Part shown: positions 7,357-16,854 of the stretch, piece by piece
Layout: each line of letters starts with the position of its first letter
Numbering within the stretch: position 1 is the stretch's first letter
From: Desulfuromonas soudanensis
Lineage (GTDB): Bacteria; Desulfobacterota; Desulfuromonadia; Desulfuromonadales; WTL
Direction: 5' to 3'
Assembly (NCBI RefSeq): GCF_001278055.1
Contig: NZ_CP010802.1
Coordinates: forward strand, 1,899,504-1,963,503
DNA length: 64,000 nt
Notes under the pieces: generated by a model
The model's database searches: none
Told to the model about the DNA's origin: nothing
Seen by the model: the letters and a program-made list of their open reading frames with translations, nothing else
Program-made: the position numbers and the translations under genes

Positions 7357-8145
7357 ATGACATCTGAATTGCTGGCCAGTCCGTTGCCGCAGGAGTCTCT
7401 GGGGAGGCTCGAAAACGTCGCCGTCGTTCTCGTCGAACCCCAGGGGGCTCTCAATATCGGCTCGGTCTGTCGGGCCATGGCCAATTTCGGGTTTTCCGAC
7501 CTGCGGCTGGTCCAGCCCGAGGCCGATCATCTCGGCGACGAAGCGCGGCGCATGGCGGTCAAGGCCGGTGCGCTCCTCGAAGGGGCCCGGATCTATCCCG
7601 ATCTGGCGGCGGCCCTCGGCGACTGCCAGATGGCCTTCGGCACCACCCGTCGTTTCGGCAAGTATCGGGAGGATTTCCTTCATCCCGACGGCGCCGCACG
7701 AACCCTTCTCCCCTGGACGGAAGAGGGGAGGGTGGCTCTCGTCTTCGGCCGCGAGGACAAGGGATTGCTGACTGCCGAACTCGACCTGTGCCAGCGCTTT
7801 GTCACCATTCCCACCAGCGAGGAGCTGCCGTCGATGAATCTGGCCCAGGCTGTGACCCTCTGCCTGTACGAGACGGCCAAGGCCTTTGCCGAGGGGAACG
7901 GCAAGTCTCTCGGAGAGAGGCGGCTCGCCACCGGAGAGGTGGTGGAGGGGATGTTTGCCCACATGAAAAGGACTCTCCTCGAGATCGGCTACCTCGATCC
8001 CCAAAATCCCGACCACATTCTGCATACCTTTCGCAGGATCTTCGGCCGCAGCGGCCTCAACGACCGAGAGGTGCGGATCCTGCACGGCCTTTTGCGCAGC
8101 ATCGACTGGGTGGAACGGGAGAGACGCAGGGGAAAGGGGGAATGA
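7357..8145 (+). CDS. trmJ: TrmJ-type tRNA (cytidine/uridine-2'-O-)-methyltransferase
   Basis: A 262-residue SPOUT-class TrmH-family enzyme. The N-terminus has VEPQGALNIGSVCRAMANFG, the middle FGTTRRFGKYR, and the knot region VFGREDKGLLTAEL and PSMNLAQAV. The C-terminal helical extension (about residues 165-260) is typical of TrmJ, which methylates ribose at position 32 of the tRNA anticodon loop. I chose ATG 7357, preceded by GAAGGGA; a TTG at 7336 also has the frame. It lies 23 bases after rsmE, in a run of RNA-modification genes. Confidence 0.83.
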   Translation: MTSELLASPLPQESLGRLENVAVVLVEPQGALNIGSVCRAMANFGFSDLRLVQPEADHLGDEARRMAVKAGALLEGARIYPDLAAALGDCQMAFGTTRRFGKYREDFLHPDGAARTLLPWTEEGRVALVFGREDKGLLTAELDLCQRFVTIPTSEELPSMNLAQAVTLCLYETAKAFAEGNGKSLGERRLATGEVVEGMFAHMKRTLLEIGYLDPQNPDHILHTFRRIFGRSGLNDREVRILHGLLRSIDWVERERRRGKGE

Positions 8146-8190
8146 GCCCCTGCCGGACCACCCTTTCTCGATGCAGCGTCGGAGGTCTGT

Positions 8191-8397
8191 TTGATTCCTG
8201 ATCCGTGGTCGCAAATATTCGATGTACTCCTCGGCGCCCTGGTTTTCCTCGGCTCCTTTCTCCCCCGCCGTCCTCCCGAAGGGGATGAGCCTGATGAAGC
8301 CCTGCCGGCGCTGGGGAAGAAGCGTCTGATCCTGTTGTTCCGCTTTGCCGGACTGGCTCTTTTTTTTCTCGCCCTGGTACGCCTGCTGAAATCATAA
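8191..8397 (+). CDS. Small membrane protein of unknown function
   Basis: A 68-residue product with two hydrophobic segments, about residues 9-26 and 46-64, separated by a charged, Pro-rich loop (RRPPEGDEPDEALPALGKKR). It starts at TTG 8191, with GGAGG at 8181-8185 giving good spacing. I do not recognise the family. It sits between trmJ and another small unknown gene, on the same strand, and is probably in the same transcript. Confidence 0.55.
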   Translation: MIPDPWSQIFDVLLGALVFLGSFLPRRPPEGDEPDEALPALGKKRLILLFRFAGLALFFLALVRLLKS

Positions 8398-8417
8398 ACC
8401 CTTGCCCTCAGTTGCCG

Positions 8418-8813
8418 ATGACACATCCTATTGATACCCGAATCCTGGCCAACGGCCTGACCGTGGAGTTTTTCGATCTCTCCAACCGCTATTACGGGGA
8501 CTATCACCGGGTGTGCATCGAAGTGCGCTGCCGGATGCTCCTTCAGCGCGAGCACTTTCCCCTTGCTGCCGATCCGGTCAGGGAACTGGAGCGGGTTCGC
8601 GCCACCCTCGGCGATTACGTGGATTTCGTCCGCACCATCGAGAAGATGGGGGTAGCCGGCGGGGCCCTCGAGGCGGTGCGTAGTGAAATGATCGACAGTT
8701 TTGCCAGGTCGACTTTCCCTTACCTGGAGGCCCCCGGAATCCCCGCTCGTCTGGTCGCCTTGGAAGCGGCAAAAAAAGGCGGAGGGCGACGCCTCTTCGT
8801 GGTCCCGAAATGA
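8418..8813 (+). CDS. Conserved hypothetical protein
   Basis: A 131-residue soluble protein with no signal peptide or membrane segment. It begins MTHPIDTRILANGLTVEFFDLSNRY and has a probable helical middle. I recall no named domain. Position supports a real gene: the stop codon overlaps the start of the next methyltransferase (ATGA at 8810-8813), which implies translational coupling, and composition matches the neighbours. A TTG at 8412 would add two residues. Confidence 0.6.
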   Translation: MTHPIDTRILANGLTVEFFDLSNRYYGDYHRVCIEVRCRMLLQREHFPLAADPVRELERVRATLGDYVDFVRTIEKMGVAGGALEAVRSEMIDSFARSTFPYLEAPGIPARLVALEAAKKGGGRRLFVVPK

Positions 8814-10105
8814 CACCGGTCCGGTTGCGTCTCGATACCCTGGCCTATGGGGGGAATGCGGTGGGCCGCCTCCAGGGGAAGGCGATTTTTGTCCCCGGCG
8901 GCGCCCCGGGAGACGAAATCCTCTGCCGGATCGTACGGGAGAAAAAACGCTTCGCCGAAGGGGAGCTGGAGGAACTTCTGGTGGCGGGTCCCGGGCGGCG
9001 AACGCCCCCCTGCCCGGTCTTCGGCGATTGCGGCGGCTGCCAATGGCAGCATCTGGACTACGGGGAGCAGTCACTTTGGAAGGAACGGATCTTCGCCGAG
9101 ACGCTGCGCCGTCAGTGCGGCATCGACGAGAGCCTGCTTCTCCCCCTGGCGATCGCTCCCGAGGAGTGGGGGTATCGCAGTCGGGTGCAATTCAAATGTT
9201 CCCAGGGGGAAGGGACGTTCGACCTCGGGTTTTATCGCCGCGGAAGCCATTCCGTCATCGATGTCCCCCGCTGCGCCATCGCCGACCCCCGAATCAACGC
9301 CGCCCTCGGCCTCTTTCGCCACTGGTTGCGGGGACTCCCCATTCCGGGTCGGATACTGCAGGTCGATATGGCCGTCGGGGACACCGGCGGAGTGCGTGTC
9401 GTTGTCCACCTCGCCGATGAAGACCCCGTGCCTCTGGCCCGCTATTTGACTCCCCTGGCCAGGGAGGCCGGATTCGCCCTTTTCCTCCAATTTGGCCGCA
9501 AGGGGGCCCTGCATCCCTGCTGCGGCGTCGCCGATCTGACCATCGGAATCGGCGCGCCGGAAATGTTCCTTGGCTACGGCCCCGGGGGCTTTGCCCAGGT
9601 GAACCTGGCACAGAATCGTTACCTGATCCAGCTCGTCGAAGAGGCCGCCGACCTTACCGGGACGGAACGGGTTCTCGACCTCTTCTGCGGCATGGGAAAC
9701 TTCTCCCTCCCCCTGGCGCGGCGAGCCGGTGAAGTCATCGGTGTCGAAGGTTTTGCGCCGTCGATTGTCAAGGCCCGGGATAATGCCCTGCGCAACGGCA
9801 TCGGCAATGCGGTTTTCCATGCCTGCCCGGCCGAATCCGCGGCGTTGCGTTTCCGTTCCGCCGGCGGCTGGGACCTCGCACTTCTCGATCCTCCGCGGGC
9901 CGGAGCCTTTGAGGTCATAAAGGATCTGGTCCGGGCCCGGCCCCGGCGCATTCTCTATGTCTCCTGCGACCCGCCGACCCTCGCCCGTGATCTGGTGCCC
10001 CTCCTTCAGGGTGGCTACACCCTGGCATGGTCCCGGCCCATTGACCTCTTTCCCCAGACCTGTCACACTGAAAGCCTGACCCTGCTGACACTCGGGCCGC
10101 GTTGA
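8810..10105 (+). CDS. TRAM-domain class I SAM-dependent RNA (uracil-5-)methyltransferase (RlmD/TrmA type)
   Basis: A 431-residue RNA m5U methyltransferase. Residues 1-60 form a TRAM domain (LDTLAYGGNAVGR, FVPGGAPGDE). Cysteines in CPVFGDCGGCQWQH plus a later Cys (DVPRCAIADPR) give the four ligands of the 4Fe-4S cluster seen in RlmD/RumA. The SAM site is VLDLFCGMGNFSLPLA, followed by LLDPPRAGA and the catalytic YVSCDPPTLARD. The substrate (23S U1939, U747 or tRNA U54) cannot be assigned from sequence. Confidence 0.84.
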   Translation: MTPVRLRLDTLAYGGNAVGRLQGKAIFVPGGAPGDEILCRIVREKKRFAEGELEELLVAGPGRRTPPCPVFGDCGGCQWQHLDYGEQSLWKERIFAETLRRQCGIDESLLLPLAIAPEEWGYRSRVQFKCSQGEGTFDLGFYRRGSHSVIDVPRCAIADPRINAALGLFRHWLRGLPIPGRILQVDMAVGDTGGVRVVVHLADEDPVPLARYLTPLAREAGFALFLQFGRKGALHPCCGVADLTIGIGAPEMFLGYGPGGFAQVNLAQNRYLIQLVEEAADLTGTERVLDLFCGMGNFSLPLARRAGEVIGVEGFAPSIVKARDNALRNGIGNAVFHACPAESAALRFRSAGGWDLALLDPPRAGAFEVIKDLVRARPRRILYVSCDPPTLARDLVPLLQGGYTLAWSRPIDLFPQTCHTESLTLLTLGPR

Positions 10106-10179
10106 CATTCCACCGCCATTGGCCATAGTTCGGAGAGGGTCGGTTGCCAGGGGCCTTTTCCCTTAAAGGAGGATCGTTC

Positions 10180-10821
10180 ATGCGCCGTCTCGCCATCCTT
10201 TGCCTCGGAATTATTCTGATTCTTCCCTCCCTTGCCCTGGGGGTGTCGGTCAGGGTCCATGACCGTTTGCAACTCGAATTTGACCTTCCTGACCAACGAT
10301 GGGTTCTGAGCAGGGAGGCACCCGATTTTCTAGTGGATAAGGCCTTTGCCGACCTTGAGGCCGAACTCCTCGGGCAGGGGAAGAACCCCGGCCGTGCAGA
10401 GATCGAAGCGGCCGCCCGTCGGCGCCTTGAGGCCAATGAGGCCTTTGTTTTCAACCCCCTCAGCAAGGCTCATCTTCTCATCGATTTCAGCCCCTTGCGC
10501 CAGGGGGAAGGGGCACCTTCCGCCCAAACTGTTAACCTTTCGGCTCGTTATGCCGGGGAAGGTCTGGAAGAGGAAGAAGGCTATCGGGAGGTTAAACAGA
10601 AAAGCGGGGAATTTTCCCTGGCGGGGGCTGCGGCGGCCAGCCGCATCGATGCCAGCTATCTGCGTCGGGGCGAGCCGGGCGTCTTTGTAGGTATTATCGG
10701 CTTTGCCTCCCCCTGCTGGTTCTACCTCTATTACACCGACGGTCTCAGCGATCCTCGCGATCTGCCGGAGATGGAAGGGATTTTACGCTCGATGCGGATC
10801 TCTGCCGACGGGGCCAAGTGA
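10180..10821 (+). CDS. Exported protein of unknown function
   Basis: A 213-residue protein with a clear signal peptide (MRRLAILCLGIILILPSLALG), so it is probably periplasmic. The mature part is mixed alpha/beta with a charged middle (FADLEAELLGQGKNPGRAEIE). A Gly/Phe/Tyr-rich segment near residue 180 (FASPCWFYLYYTDG) looks like a buried hydrophobic strand. ATG 10180 follows an excellent AAAGGAGGA ribosome-binding site. I do not recognise the family. It stands alone between the methyltransferase and the rimP operon promoter. Confidence 0.6.
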   Translation: MRRLAILCLGIILILPSLALGVSVRVHDRLQLEFDLPDQRWVLSREAPDFLVDKAFADLEAELLGQGKNPGRAEIEAAARRRLEANEAFVFNPLSKAHLLIDFSPLRQGEGAPSAQTVNLSARYAGEGLEEEEGYREVKQKSGEFSLAGAAAASRIDASYLRRGEPGVFVGIIGFASPCWFYLYYTDGLSDPRDLPEMEGILRSMRISADGAK

Positions 10822-10833
10822 GATAATTTTTTC

Positions 10834-10862
10834 TTGCAATGTCCTGATCTACGTGGTAAATA
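10834..10862 (+). promoter_or_regulatory. Candidate sigma70 promoter of the rimP-nusA-infB operon
   Basis: TTGCAA (10834-10839) and TAAATA (10857-10862) are separated by 17 bases, 70 bases before the rimP GTG. An attenuator-like hairpin lies between it and rimP. Confidence 0.5.
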
Positions 10863-10885
10863 TCCAATGTTATTATCGTTCACTC

Positions 10886-10917
10886 AAAAGTGAGCTCCTG
10901 GCTCGCTTTTTCTATTT
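10886..10917 (+). terminator. Leader hairpin with T-tract before rimP (candidate attenuator)
   Basis: AAAAGTGAGC (10886-10895) pairs with GCTCGCTTTT (10901-10910) around a 5-base loop, with one G-U pair, followed by TCTATTT. It lies downstream of the operon promoter and 15 bases before the rimP start. A factor such as NusA, encoded in this operon, could act here, but that is inference. Confidence 0.55.
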
Positions 10918-10931
10918 AGGGGTTGTTTGCA

Positions 10932-11420
10932 GTGGCACAGGAAACCACTCTCGAAAAAATCGAGCGGATCGTCCTGCCGATTCTGGCCGATCTGGGAATG
11001 GAGCTTGTCGAGCTCGAGTACCAGAAGGAAGGTCGGGAGTGGGTTGTGCGGATCTTTCTCGACAAGGTTGGAGGCGTCAATCTCGACGACTGCTCCAGTG
11101 TCAGTCGCGAGGTCGGAACGGTTCTCGAGGTCGAAGACGTCGTTCCGGAGGGCTACCGGCTCGAGGTTTCTTCCCCTGGGCTCGATCGTCCGTTGAAAAA
11201 AGCGGCCGACTATCAGCGCTTCGTGGGCGAATTAGCCAAGATTAAAACTTTTGAAAAAATGGATCCCGACGGTCGCGGGCAGGAGCGCAAAACCTTCGTC
11301 GGGCGTCTCCTTGGTTTCGAAGAGGGGCGGGTCAGGATCCTGCAGCTGGACAAGAAGGGGGGGGAAGTTTCCTTCGCCCTCGAGGAAATCGCAAAAGCAA
11401 ATCTTGAGCCTGAGTTTTAA
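10932..11420 (+). CDS. rimP: Ribosome maturation factor RimP
   Basis: A 162-residue protein of standard RimP length. The N-terminal alpha/beta domain includes [17 protein letters not shown] and [14 protein letters not shown]; the [15 protein letters not shown]-like motif is present as [17 protein letters not shown]; a C-terminal SH3-like beta domain follows. RimP helps 30S subunit maturation. GTG 10932 is chosen because AGGGG lies 9 bases upstream; a TTG at 10923 is less well placed. It heads the classic rimP-nusA-ylxR-infB operon. Confidence 0.9.
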   Translation: MAQETTLEKIERIVLPILADLGMELVELEYQKEGREWVVRIFLDKVGGVNLDDCSSVSREVGTVLEVEDVVPEGYRLEVSSPGLDRPLKKAADYQRFVGELAKIKTFEKMDPDGRGQERKTFVGRLLGFEEGRVRILQLDKKGGEVSFALEEIAKANLEPEF

Positions 11421-11515
11421 TTTGTTCTCCCACCCGTTGCTGGTGGGGATGGTACCGTAAATCATGCCGGGTCTGCACTGTCAGGCTGACGCAGAAGAAT
11501 ATAGGGGGTTTGGGG

Positions 11516-12775
11516 ATGGTAGTGAATCTTAACCATGTCATCGACCAGGTTGTTAAAGATAAGGGGATCGACCGGGCCGTTTTGGTCGAGGCGCTGGAGT
11601 CGGCCGTGTTGTCCGCCGCCAACAAGAAATATCGCAATACCCGCGATCTCGAAGTTCACTACAATGACGAGTTGGGTGAAGCCGAGCTCTTCGAATTCGT
11701 TACCGTTGTCGACGAGGTTCAGGATTCCTACAAGGAAATCGATCTCGCCGAAGCCCAGGAGATCGATTCGGAAGTCGAGGTCGGCGACTCCCTGGGGATG
11801 AAGATGGATGCCAGCGGCTTCAGCCGTATTGCCGCCCAGACCGCCAAGCAGGTCATCATCCAGAAGGTGAGGGAGGCCGAGCGCGAGGGCGTGTACAACG
11901 AATTTAAAGACAGGGTCGGAGAGTTGATCAACGGCATCGTTCGCCGTTATGAGCGTGGCGACCTGATTATCGATCTCGGTCGTACCGAGGCTCTTCTTCC
12001 TCACCGGGAGCAGGTTCCCCGCGAGAATTACCGCCAGGGAGACCGGGTTCGTGCCTATCTTGCCGAGGTAAAAATGTCCCCGAAGGGGCCGCAGATCATC
12101 CTCTCCCGCACCCATCCAGGGGTCGTTGCCGCACTCTTCCATTTCGAGGTTCCCGAGATCGCAGAGGGGATCGTGGAAATCATGGGGGTTGCCCGCGAAC
12201 CGGGGAGCCGTGCGAAAATCGCTGTTCTTTCCCATGACCCCGATGTCGATCCCGTCGGTGCCTGCGTCGGGATGCGCGGCTCCCGCGTACAAAATGTGGT
12301 CTCCGAAATGCGCGGCGAGAAAATCGACATTATTCCCTGGAGCCCCGACGTCGCCCGTTTTGCCTGCTCCGCCCTTTCTCCTGCCGAGGTGACCCGGGTT
12401 TATGTGGACAACGACGAGCAGGCCCTGGAAATTATCGTTCCCGACGATCAGCTTTCCTTGGCCATTGGTAAAAAAGGCCAGAATGTTCGTCTCGCGGCCA
12501 AGCTCACCGGTTGGAAGATCGATATCAAGAGCGAGACCCGCGCCGCCGAGGCCGAGCTCGAAGAGCTGACCGGCGGTCGCGATGCCGAAGAGGAGCCTGT
12601 CGCCGAGCTCGGCGAGAGTTTCACCAAAGAACAGTTATATGAACTGGCCAAAGAGCACAATGTTGCCGGCCGCAGCAATATGACCAAGGATGAGCTCGCC
12701 CTGCGCCTGACCGAGCTCGGCGTTCTTGGCGGCTCTTCCGATGAGGAGCCTGCGGAGGCGGAAGAGCAGGGGTAG
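11516..12775 (+). CDS. nusA: Transcription termination/antitermination factor NusA with a Rho_N-like C-terminal tail
   Basis: A 419-residue NusA. The order is an N-terminal RNA-polymerase-binding domain (about 1-130), S1 (about 135-200), KH1 (about 230-290, with [15 protein letters not shown]) and KH2 (about 300-345, with [13 protein letters not shown]). Instead of the acidic-repeat C-termini of enterobacterial NusA, residues ~368-402 ([20 protein letters not shown] and on) look like a Rho_N/SAP fold, followed by an acidic end. ATG 11516 has AGGGGG upstream at good spacing. NusA modulates pausing, termination and antitermination at RNA polymerase. The gene lies 95 bases after rimP. Confidence 0.92.
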   Translation: MVVNLNHVIDQVVKDKGIDRAVLVEALESAVLSAANKKYRNTRDLEVHYNDELGEAELFEFVTVVDEVQDSYKEIDLAEAQEIDSEVEVGDSLGMKMDASGFSRIAAQTAKQVIIQKVREAEREGVYNEFKDRVGELINGIVRRYERGDLIIDLGRTEALLPHREQVPRENYRQGDRVRAYLAEVKMSPKGPQIILSRTHPGVVAALFHFEVPEIAEGIVEIMGVAREPGSRAKIAVLSHDPDVDPVGACVGMRGSRVQNVVSEMRGEKIDIIPWSPDVARFACSALSPAEVTRVYVDNDEQALEIIVPDDQLSLAIGKKGQNVRLAAKLTGWKIDIKSETRAAEAELEELTGGRDAEEEPVAELGESFTKEQLYELAKEHNVAGRSNMTKDELALRLTELGVLGGSSDEEPAEAEEQG

Positions 12776-12779
12776 AAAC

Positions 12780-13376
12780 GTGCGTACGGCGGGGAAAAAA
12801 GCTCAACGTTCCTGTCTCGGTTGCCGTGAGGCGCAGGATCAGGATAAACTAGTACGCTACGTTCTTTCGCCGCAGGGTGAATTACTCGTTGATTATCGCA
12901 TGAGGCTTCCCGGTCGAGGCGCTTATACTTGTTTCGATCCCCAGTGCATCTTCGCAGCCATTAAACGGCGGCAGTTTGAACGTGCTCTCAAGTGGGGGGG
13001 CGAGTCTCTCGACGGTCAGACCCTGGTTGACAGTCTCGCCACCCAGGTCAGAGAGAAAATTCTCAATCTGGTCGGAATAGCCCGCAAGTCAAACAACATA
13101 GTCTCGGGGGGTACCCTCGTTCTTTCGTCTTTGGGAAAAAACGGGGGGATATCCCTGGTTTTGCTGGCGGAAGATATTTCTGCCGCCATAGGGCAAAAGG
13201 TGCTCGACAAGGCCGGGGTTTTTGAAGTTCCTTGCTACTATCTTGCCAGCAAGGATGAGCTTGGTCACCTCGTTGGCAAAGGGGAACGAAGCGTGATTGG
13301 ACTCAAGACCGGATCGCTTGCCGAGTCGCTTGAGGTCGAACTTTTGAGATATAAGTACATAGTAGGGGAGAGTTGA
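12780..13376 (+). CDS. YlxR-L7Ae (YlxQ-like) fusion RNA-binding protein
   Basis: A 198-residue fusion. Residues ~10-85 are the YlxR/DUF448 domain ([19 protein letters not shown], then LPGRGAYTC with the paired Cys). Residues ~100-190 resemble the ribosomal L7Ae/YlxQ fold ([23 protein letters not shown]). The two are separate neighbouring genes (ylxR, ylxQ) between nusA and infB in Firmicutes, so position confirms the reading. GTG 12780 has AGGGG 7 bases upstream, and its stop overlaps the infB start (TGATG at 13374). Its function is probably RNA binding linked to translation or RNase P, but this is inferred. Confidence 0.85.
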   Translation: MRTAGKKAQRSCLGCREAQDQDKLVRYVLSPQGELLVDYRMRLPGRGAYTCFDPQCIFAAIKRRQFERALKWGGESLDGQTLVDSLATQVREKILNLVGIARKSNNIVSGGTLVLSSLGKNGGISLVLLAEDISAAIGQKVLDKAGVFEVPCYYLASKDELGHLVGKGERSVIGLKTGSLAESLEVELLRYKYIVGES

Positions 13377-16162
13377 TGGGAAAAACACGGGTATACGAAT
13401 TGGCGCAGAAACTAGGGTTGGAAAACAAAGCTCTGCTGGAACGGTTGCAGGAAGCTGGGGTTGAGGCGAAGAGTCATATGAGCGTTTTGGAAGAACAAGA
13501 TCTTCAGAAATTGGAAGCCGCCTCCGTTCCCCCTGTGGAAAAGGTCGAAGAGGAGAGGGTTACTCCCGGACTGATTCGCCGTCGCCGCAAGGAAATGCCG
13601 CCGGCTGTGACCGCAGAAGCGGCTTCAACCGAAAAAGCGGTTGAGGCTCCTGCCTCAGCAGAAGCGCCCCCTGTTCCTGTCGAAACCAAGACGGAAGCCC
13701 CGTCCGAACCCGTTTCGGAAAAAACCGTTGCCGCTCCGGTGGAGAAGCCGCTGGTGACCGAATCTGCGGCCGAGGCCGAGGGAAAGCCGGTCAAAGCCAA
13801 GGAAGAGGCGGTGGTTGTCCCGGCCAAGACAGAGGCCAAAGGGGAGAAGGTCACTTCCTCTCGGGCTAAAATTCTCGGACGGTTGGAATTGCCGAAGGCA
13901 CCGGAAGCTGCGCCCCGTCGTCAGGAGCGTCCGGCGCCGCCTTCCCGTGGCGAGCGTCCCGCCGGCCCGCGGCCTGATCGTCCAGCACCCGGAGCGCGAC
14001 CCGCTCCCGGTGATCGCCCGGTGGCCGGTGCACGCCCCGCACCTGGCGCACGTCCTGCTCCTGGCGCACGTCCTGCTCCGGGGGCACGCCCCGCTCCGGG
14101 TGGACGTCCCGCCCCCGGTGGACGCCCCGCCCCTGGCGGTCGTAGCTCGGCTCCGGGAATGGGAGCTCCTCCGGCCGATGAGGTCTTTCCCGCCAAGGAG
14201 GCCCGTGGCGGGAAGAAAAACAAGAAAGGGAAGGGGGCGGACTACAGCGCTGCTGCCGCCGCTGCCGGACCCGGTGCGCCCGGCCGACGCACCCGCCGGG
14301 AAGTCTTCGAACCCGATCGCAACGGCAAGTTTCGCAAGGGCCGCAAGTCGGACAGAACGACCAAAAAAACGGAAGTCACCGTGTCCAAGGCCATCAAGCG
14401 CATTATCCGCATCAGTGACGTCATTACCGTGGCCGAACTGGCCAAGCGCATGGGCGTTAAAGGCAAGGATCTGATCAAGGAGCTGATGCGCCAGGGGACC
14501 ATGGTGACGATCAACCATCCTCTCGACTTCGAAACGGCGGCCATTCTTGCCTCCGAGTTCAATTATGAAGTGGAGAACGTGGCCTTCGACGAGGAGACCC
14601 TCCTCGAGCACTCCAGTGTCAAGGGGGCCGAGGAGGCTTCGGCCGACGATCTCAAGACCCGTCCGCCGGTGGTGACCATCATGGGTCACGTCGACCACGG
14701 CAAGACCAGTCTTCTCGATGCCATCCGGACCGCCAACGTTACGGCCGGGGAAGCCGGCGGCATTACCCAGCACATCGGTGCTTATGATGTGGAACTCGAC
14801 GGGAAGAAGATCACCTTTCTCGATACCCCCGGCCACGAGGCCTTTACGGCCATGCGTGCCCGTGGCGCCAAGGTGACCGATATTGTCATTCTGGTTGTGG
14901 CTGCCGACGACGGCGTCATGCCGCAGACCAGGGAAGCCATCAATCATGCCAAGGCGGCCGGGGTTCCGATCATCGTGGCCATCAACAAGATGGACAAGCC
15001 GAACGCCACTCCCGACAAGGTGCGGCAAGGGCTTACCGAATTCGGCCTGGTGTCCGAAGACTGGGGTGGAGATACCATCTTTGTCGAGGTTTCGGCCAAA
15101 CTGCACACCAACCTCGATCGGCTTCTGGAGATGATCCTTCTCCAGGCAGAGGTGATGGATCTCAAGGCTAACCCCACCAAACGCGTCCGCGGCATCATTG
15201 TCGAGGCTCGTCTCGACAAGGGTCGCGGTCCTGTGGTCACGGTTCTGGTTCAGGAGGGGACGCTGAAAATCGGCGATCCCATCGTCGCCGGAACGCACTA
15301 CGGCCGGGTGCGCAGCATGATCAACGACCGTGGCGAGCGGGTCGATGCGGCGGGGCCGTCCTTCCCCGTTGAAGTCACCGGACTTTCCGGTGTTCCCGAT
15401 GCCGGAGACATGTTCCACGCTGTCGAGGACGAGAAAACCGCCAAGGATGTGGCCCAGCATCGGGCCCAGAAACTGCGCGAGACCGAATTGGCCCGCACCA
15501 GCAAGGTTTCTCTCGAACAGCTCTTTGCCCGGATTCAGGAAGGGGATATCAAAGAGCTCAAGGTTATCATCAAGGGGGATGTCCAGGGCTCGGTGGAAGC
15601 GGTCCGCGACTCGCTCACCAAGCTCTCCACCGATGCCTGCCGCCTCGTTGTTCTCCACACCGGCGTTGGCGGCATTATCGAAAGCGACGTTTCCCTGGCC
15701 TCGGCATCCGATGCCATCGTCATCGGTTTCAATGTTCGTCCCGAGCCGAAGGCGGCGACACTGGCCGAATCCGAAGGCGTCGACATCCGTCTCTACAACA
15801 TTATTTATGATGCGGTCGCCGACGTGCGCAATGCCATGGAAGGCCTCCTGGCACCGACCCTGCGGGAAAAATTCCTCGGACGGGTCGAAGTCCGGGAAAC
15901 CTTCAGCGTCTCCAAGATCGGCACCATCGCCGGCTGTTACGTCCTCGATGGCAAGGTGCTGCGTGGCGCCAAGGTGCGCCTCGTCAGAGACAATGTCGTG
16001 GTCTGGGAAGGGAAGATGAATTCCCTGAAGCGCTTCAAGGACGACGTCAAGGAAGCCGCCGCCGGCTACGAGTGCGGCATCGGCCTGGAGAACTACAATG
16101 GTGCCAAGGTCGGCGACATCATCGAGGTCTTCGAGATAGAAGAGATTAAAACCGCTCTCTAG
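13376..16162 (+). CDS. infB: Translation initiation factor IF-2
   Basis: A 928-residue IF-2 of the long type. There is an IF2_N domain (residues 1-50), a long low-complexity Ala/Pro/Glu/Lys and RPAPG-repeat linker (about 60-335), and a second IF2_N domain (about 340-395). The G domain has GHVDHGKTS (from 437), DTPGHEAF (about 483) and NKMD (537), followed by the beta-barrel and C-terminal fMet-tRNA-binding domains. IF-2 delivers initiator tRNA to the ribosome and hydrolyses GTP. ATG 13376 overlaps the stop of the preceding gene and has AGGGGAG upstream. It is the centre of the rimP-truB operon. Confidence 0.95.
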   Translation: MGKTRVYELAQKLGLENKALLERLQEAGVEAKSHMSVLEEQDLQKLEAASVPPVEKVEEERVTPGLIRRRRKEMPPAVTAEAASTEKAVEAPASAEAPPVPVETKTEAPSEPVSEKTVAAPVEKPLVTESAAEAEGKPVKAKEEAVVVPAKTEAKGEKVTSSRAKILGRLELPKAPEAAPRRQERPAPPSRGERPAGPRPDRPAPGARPAPGDRPVAGARPAPGARPAPGARPAPGARPAPGGRPAPGGRPAPGGRSSAPGMGAPPADEVFPAKEARGGKKNKKGKGADYSAAAAAAGPGAPGRRTRREVFEPDRNGKFRKGRKSDRTTKKTEVTVSKAIKRIIRISDVITVAELAKRMGVKGKDLIKELMRQGTMVTINHPLDFETAAILASEFNYEVENVAFDEETLLEHSSVKGAEEASADDLKTRPPVVTIMGHVDHGKTSLLDAIRTANVTAGEAGGITQHIGAYDVELDGKKITFLDTPGHEAFTAMRARGAKVTDIVILVVAADDGVMPQTREAINHAKAAGVPIIVAINKMDKPNATPDKVRQGLTEFGLVSEDWGGDTIFVEVSAKLHTNLDRLLEMILLQAEVMDLKANPTKRVRGIIVEARLDKGRGPVVTVLVQEGTLKIGDPIVAGTHYGRVRSMINDRGERVDAAGPSFPVEVTGLSGVPDAGDMFHAVEDEKTAKDVAQHRAQKLRETELARTSKVSLEQLFARIQEGDIKELKVIIKGDVQGSVEAVRDSLTKLSTDACRLVVLHTGVGGIIESDVSLASASDAIVIGFNVRPEPKAATLAESEGVDIRLYNIIYDAVADVRNAMEGLLAPTLREKFLGRVEVRETFSVSKIGTIAGCYVLDGKVLRGAKVRLVRDNVVVWEGKMNSLKRFKDDVKEAAAGYECGIGLENYNGAKVGDIIEVFEIEEIKTAL
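13979..14140 (+). repeat. In-gene tandem repeat, nine 18-bp units encoding [12 protein letters not shown]
   Basis: Nine consecutive 18-base units encode six-residue blocks ([18 protein letters not shown], then RPAPGA and RPAPGG copies), residues 202-255 of IF-2. The repeat keeps the reading frame and codes for a flexible linker, so copy-number changes would be tolerated. Confidence 0.9.
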
Positions 16163-16174
16163 GTCGGTGGGATC

Positions 16175-16465
16175 TTGGTCGTCGGCATCCTCAGACTCGA
16201 GCTGTTTCTGCCTGCGCCCCAATCCCTCAAGGGAAAAAGGGCCCTGGTGCAGAAGATTCTCGGCCGTTGTCGCCAGCGCTTTTCCGCTTCCTGTGCGGAA
16301 ACGGGGGCACAGGATCTCTGGCAGCGCACGGAACTCGGGTTCGCCGTTGTCGGCAGCGATGAAGCTTCCCTGCACACGGTCTTTCACCATATCGAAGAGG
16401 AGATCGACCGCATCGGCGTCGGGGACGTCACCGAACGCTATGTGGAATTTCTTCACTTCAAATAG
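16175..16465 (+). CDS. DUF503 family protein
   Basis: A 96-residue protein matching the DUF503 (YlxP-like) pattern: [52 protein letters not shown], and a final acidic helix. Family members often lie between infB and rbfA, as here, and their function is unknown. TTG 16175 is the only sensible start, with a weak purine-rich site upstream. It begins 12 bases after infB and ends 11 bases before rbfA. Confidence 0.8.
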   Translation: MVVGILRLELFLPAPQSLKGKRALVQKILGRCRQRFSASCAETGAQDLWQRTELGFAVVGSDEASLHTVFHHIEEEIDRIGVGDVTERYVEFLHFK

Positions 16466-16476
16466 GATATTTCCCC

Positions 16477-16854
16477 TTGGAATTCAAACGCTATCACCGG
16501 GTCGGTGAACAGATACATAAGGAGGTTTCCTCCCTGCTTCTCAAGGGGTTGAAGGATCCGCGGATCGGTTTCGTCACCATCACCGCCGTGGATGTGACGG
16601 CGGACATGCGCTACGCCAAGGTGTTCTTCACCGTCATGGGCGACGATCTGGCGCGCAGCAATTCGGAGCAGGGACTCAACAGTTCGGCCTCCTTCATTCG
16701 CCGCGAACTCGGAAAACGCCTCGGACTGCGCTATGTCCCCGAAATCAGTTTTCACTTCGATGCCTCTCTGGACTACGGCAACCGGATCGAATCTCTCCTT
16801 CGCGAAATCCATACCGGGCACGATGATGATTCAGGCGATACTGAAAAAGATTGA
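16477..16854 (+). CDS. rbfA: 30S ribosome-binding factor RbfA
   Basis: A 125-residue KH-like protein. It shows [40 protein letters not shown], the core of the RbfA signature, and a C-terminal [23 protein letters not shown] helix. RbfA binds the 30S subunit and helps 16S rRNA 5'-end maturation and cold adaptation. It starts at TTG 16477 with AGGAT upstream and overlaps the next gene by 32 bases. Confidence 0.9.
   Translation: MEFKRYHRVGEQIHKEVSSLLLKGLKDPRIGFVTITAVDVTADMRYAKVFFTVMGDDLARSNSEQGLNSSASFIRRELGKRLGLRYVPEISFHFDASLDYGNRIESLLREIHTGHDDDSGDTEKD

Noticed and set aside
13979-14140. CRISPR-like repeat array
   Set aside because: Units are 18 bp, contiguous without spacers and keep the coding frame of infB.
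13655-16456. A 933-codon minus-strand frame opposite infB
   Set aside because: Its translation is low-complexity Gly/Asp/His/Arg-rich and mirrors the IF-2 repeats and high G+C; no homology pattern is seen.
16733-16822. Longer N-terminus of NrnA starting inside rbfA
   Set aside because: Thirty extra residues have no family match; the twin ATGs at 16823/16826 give the expected start.
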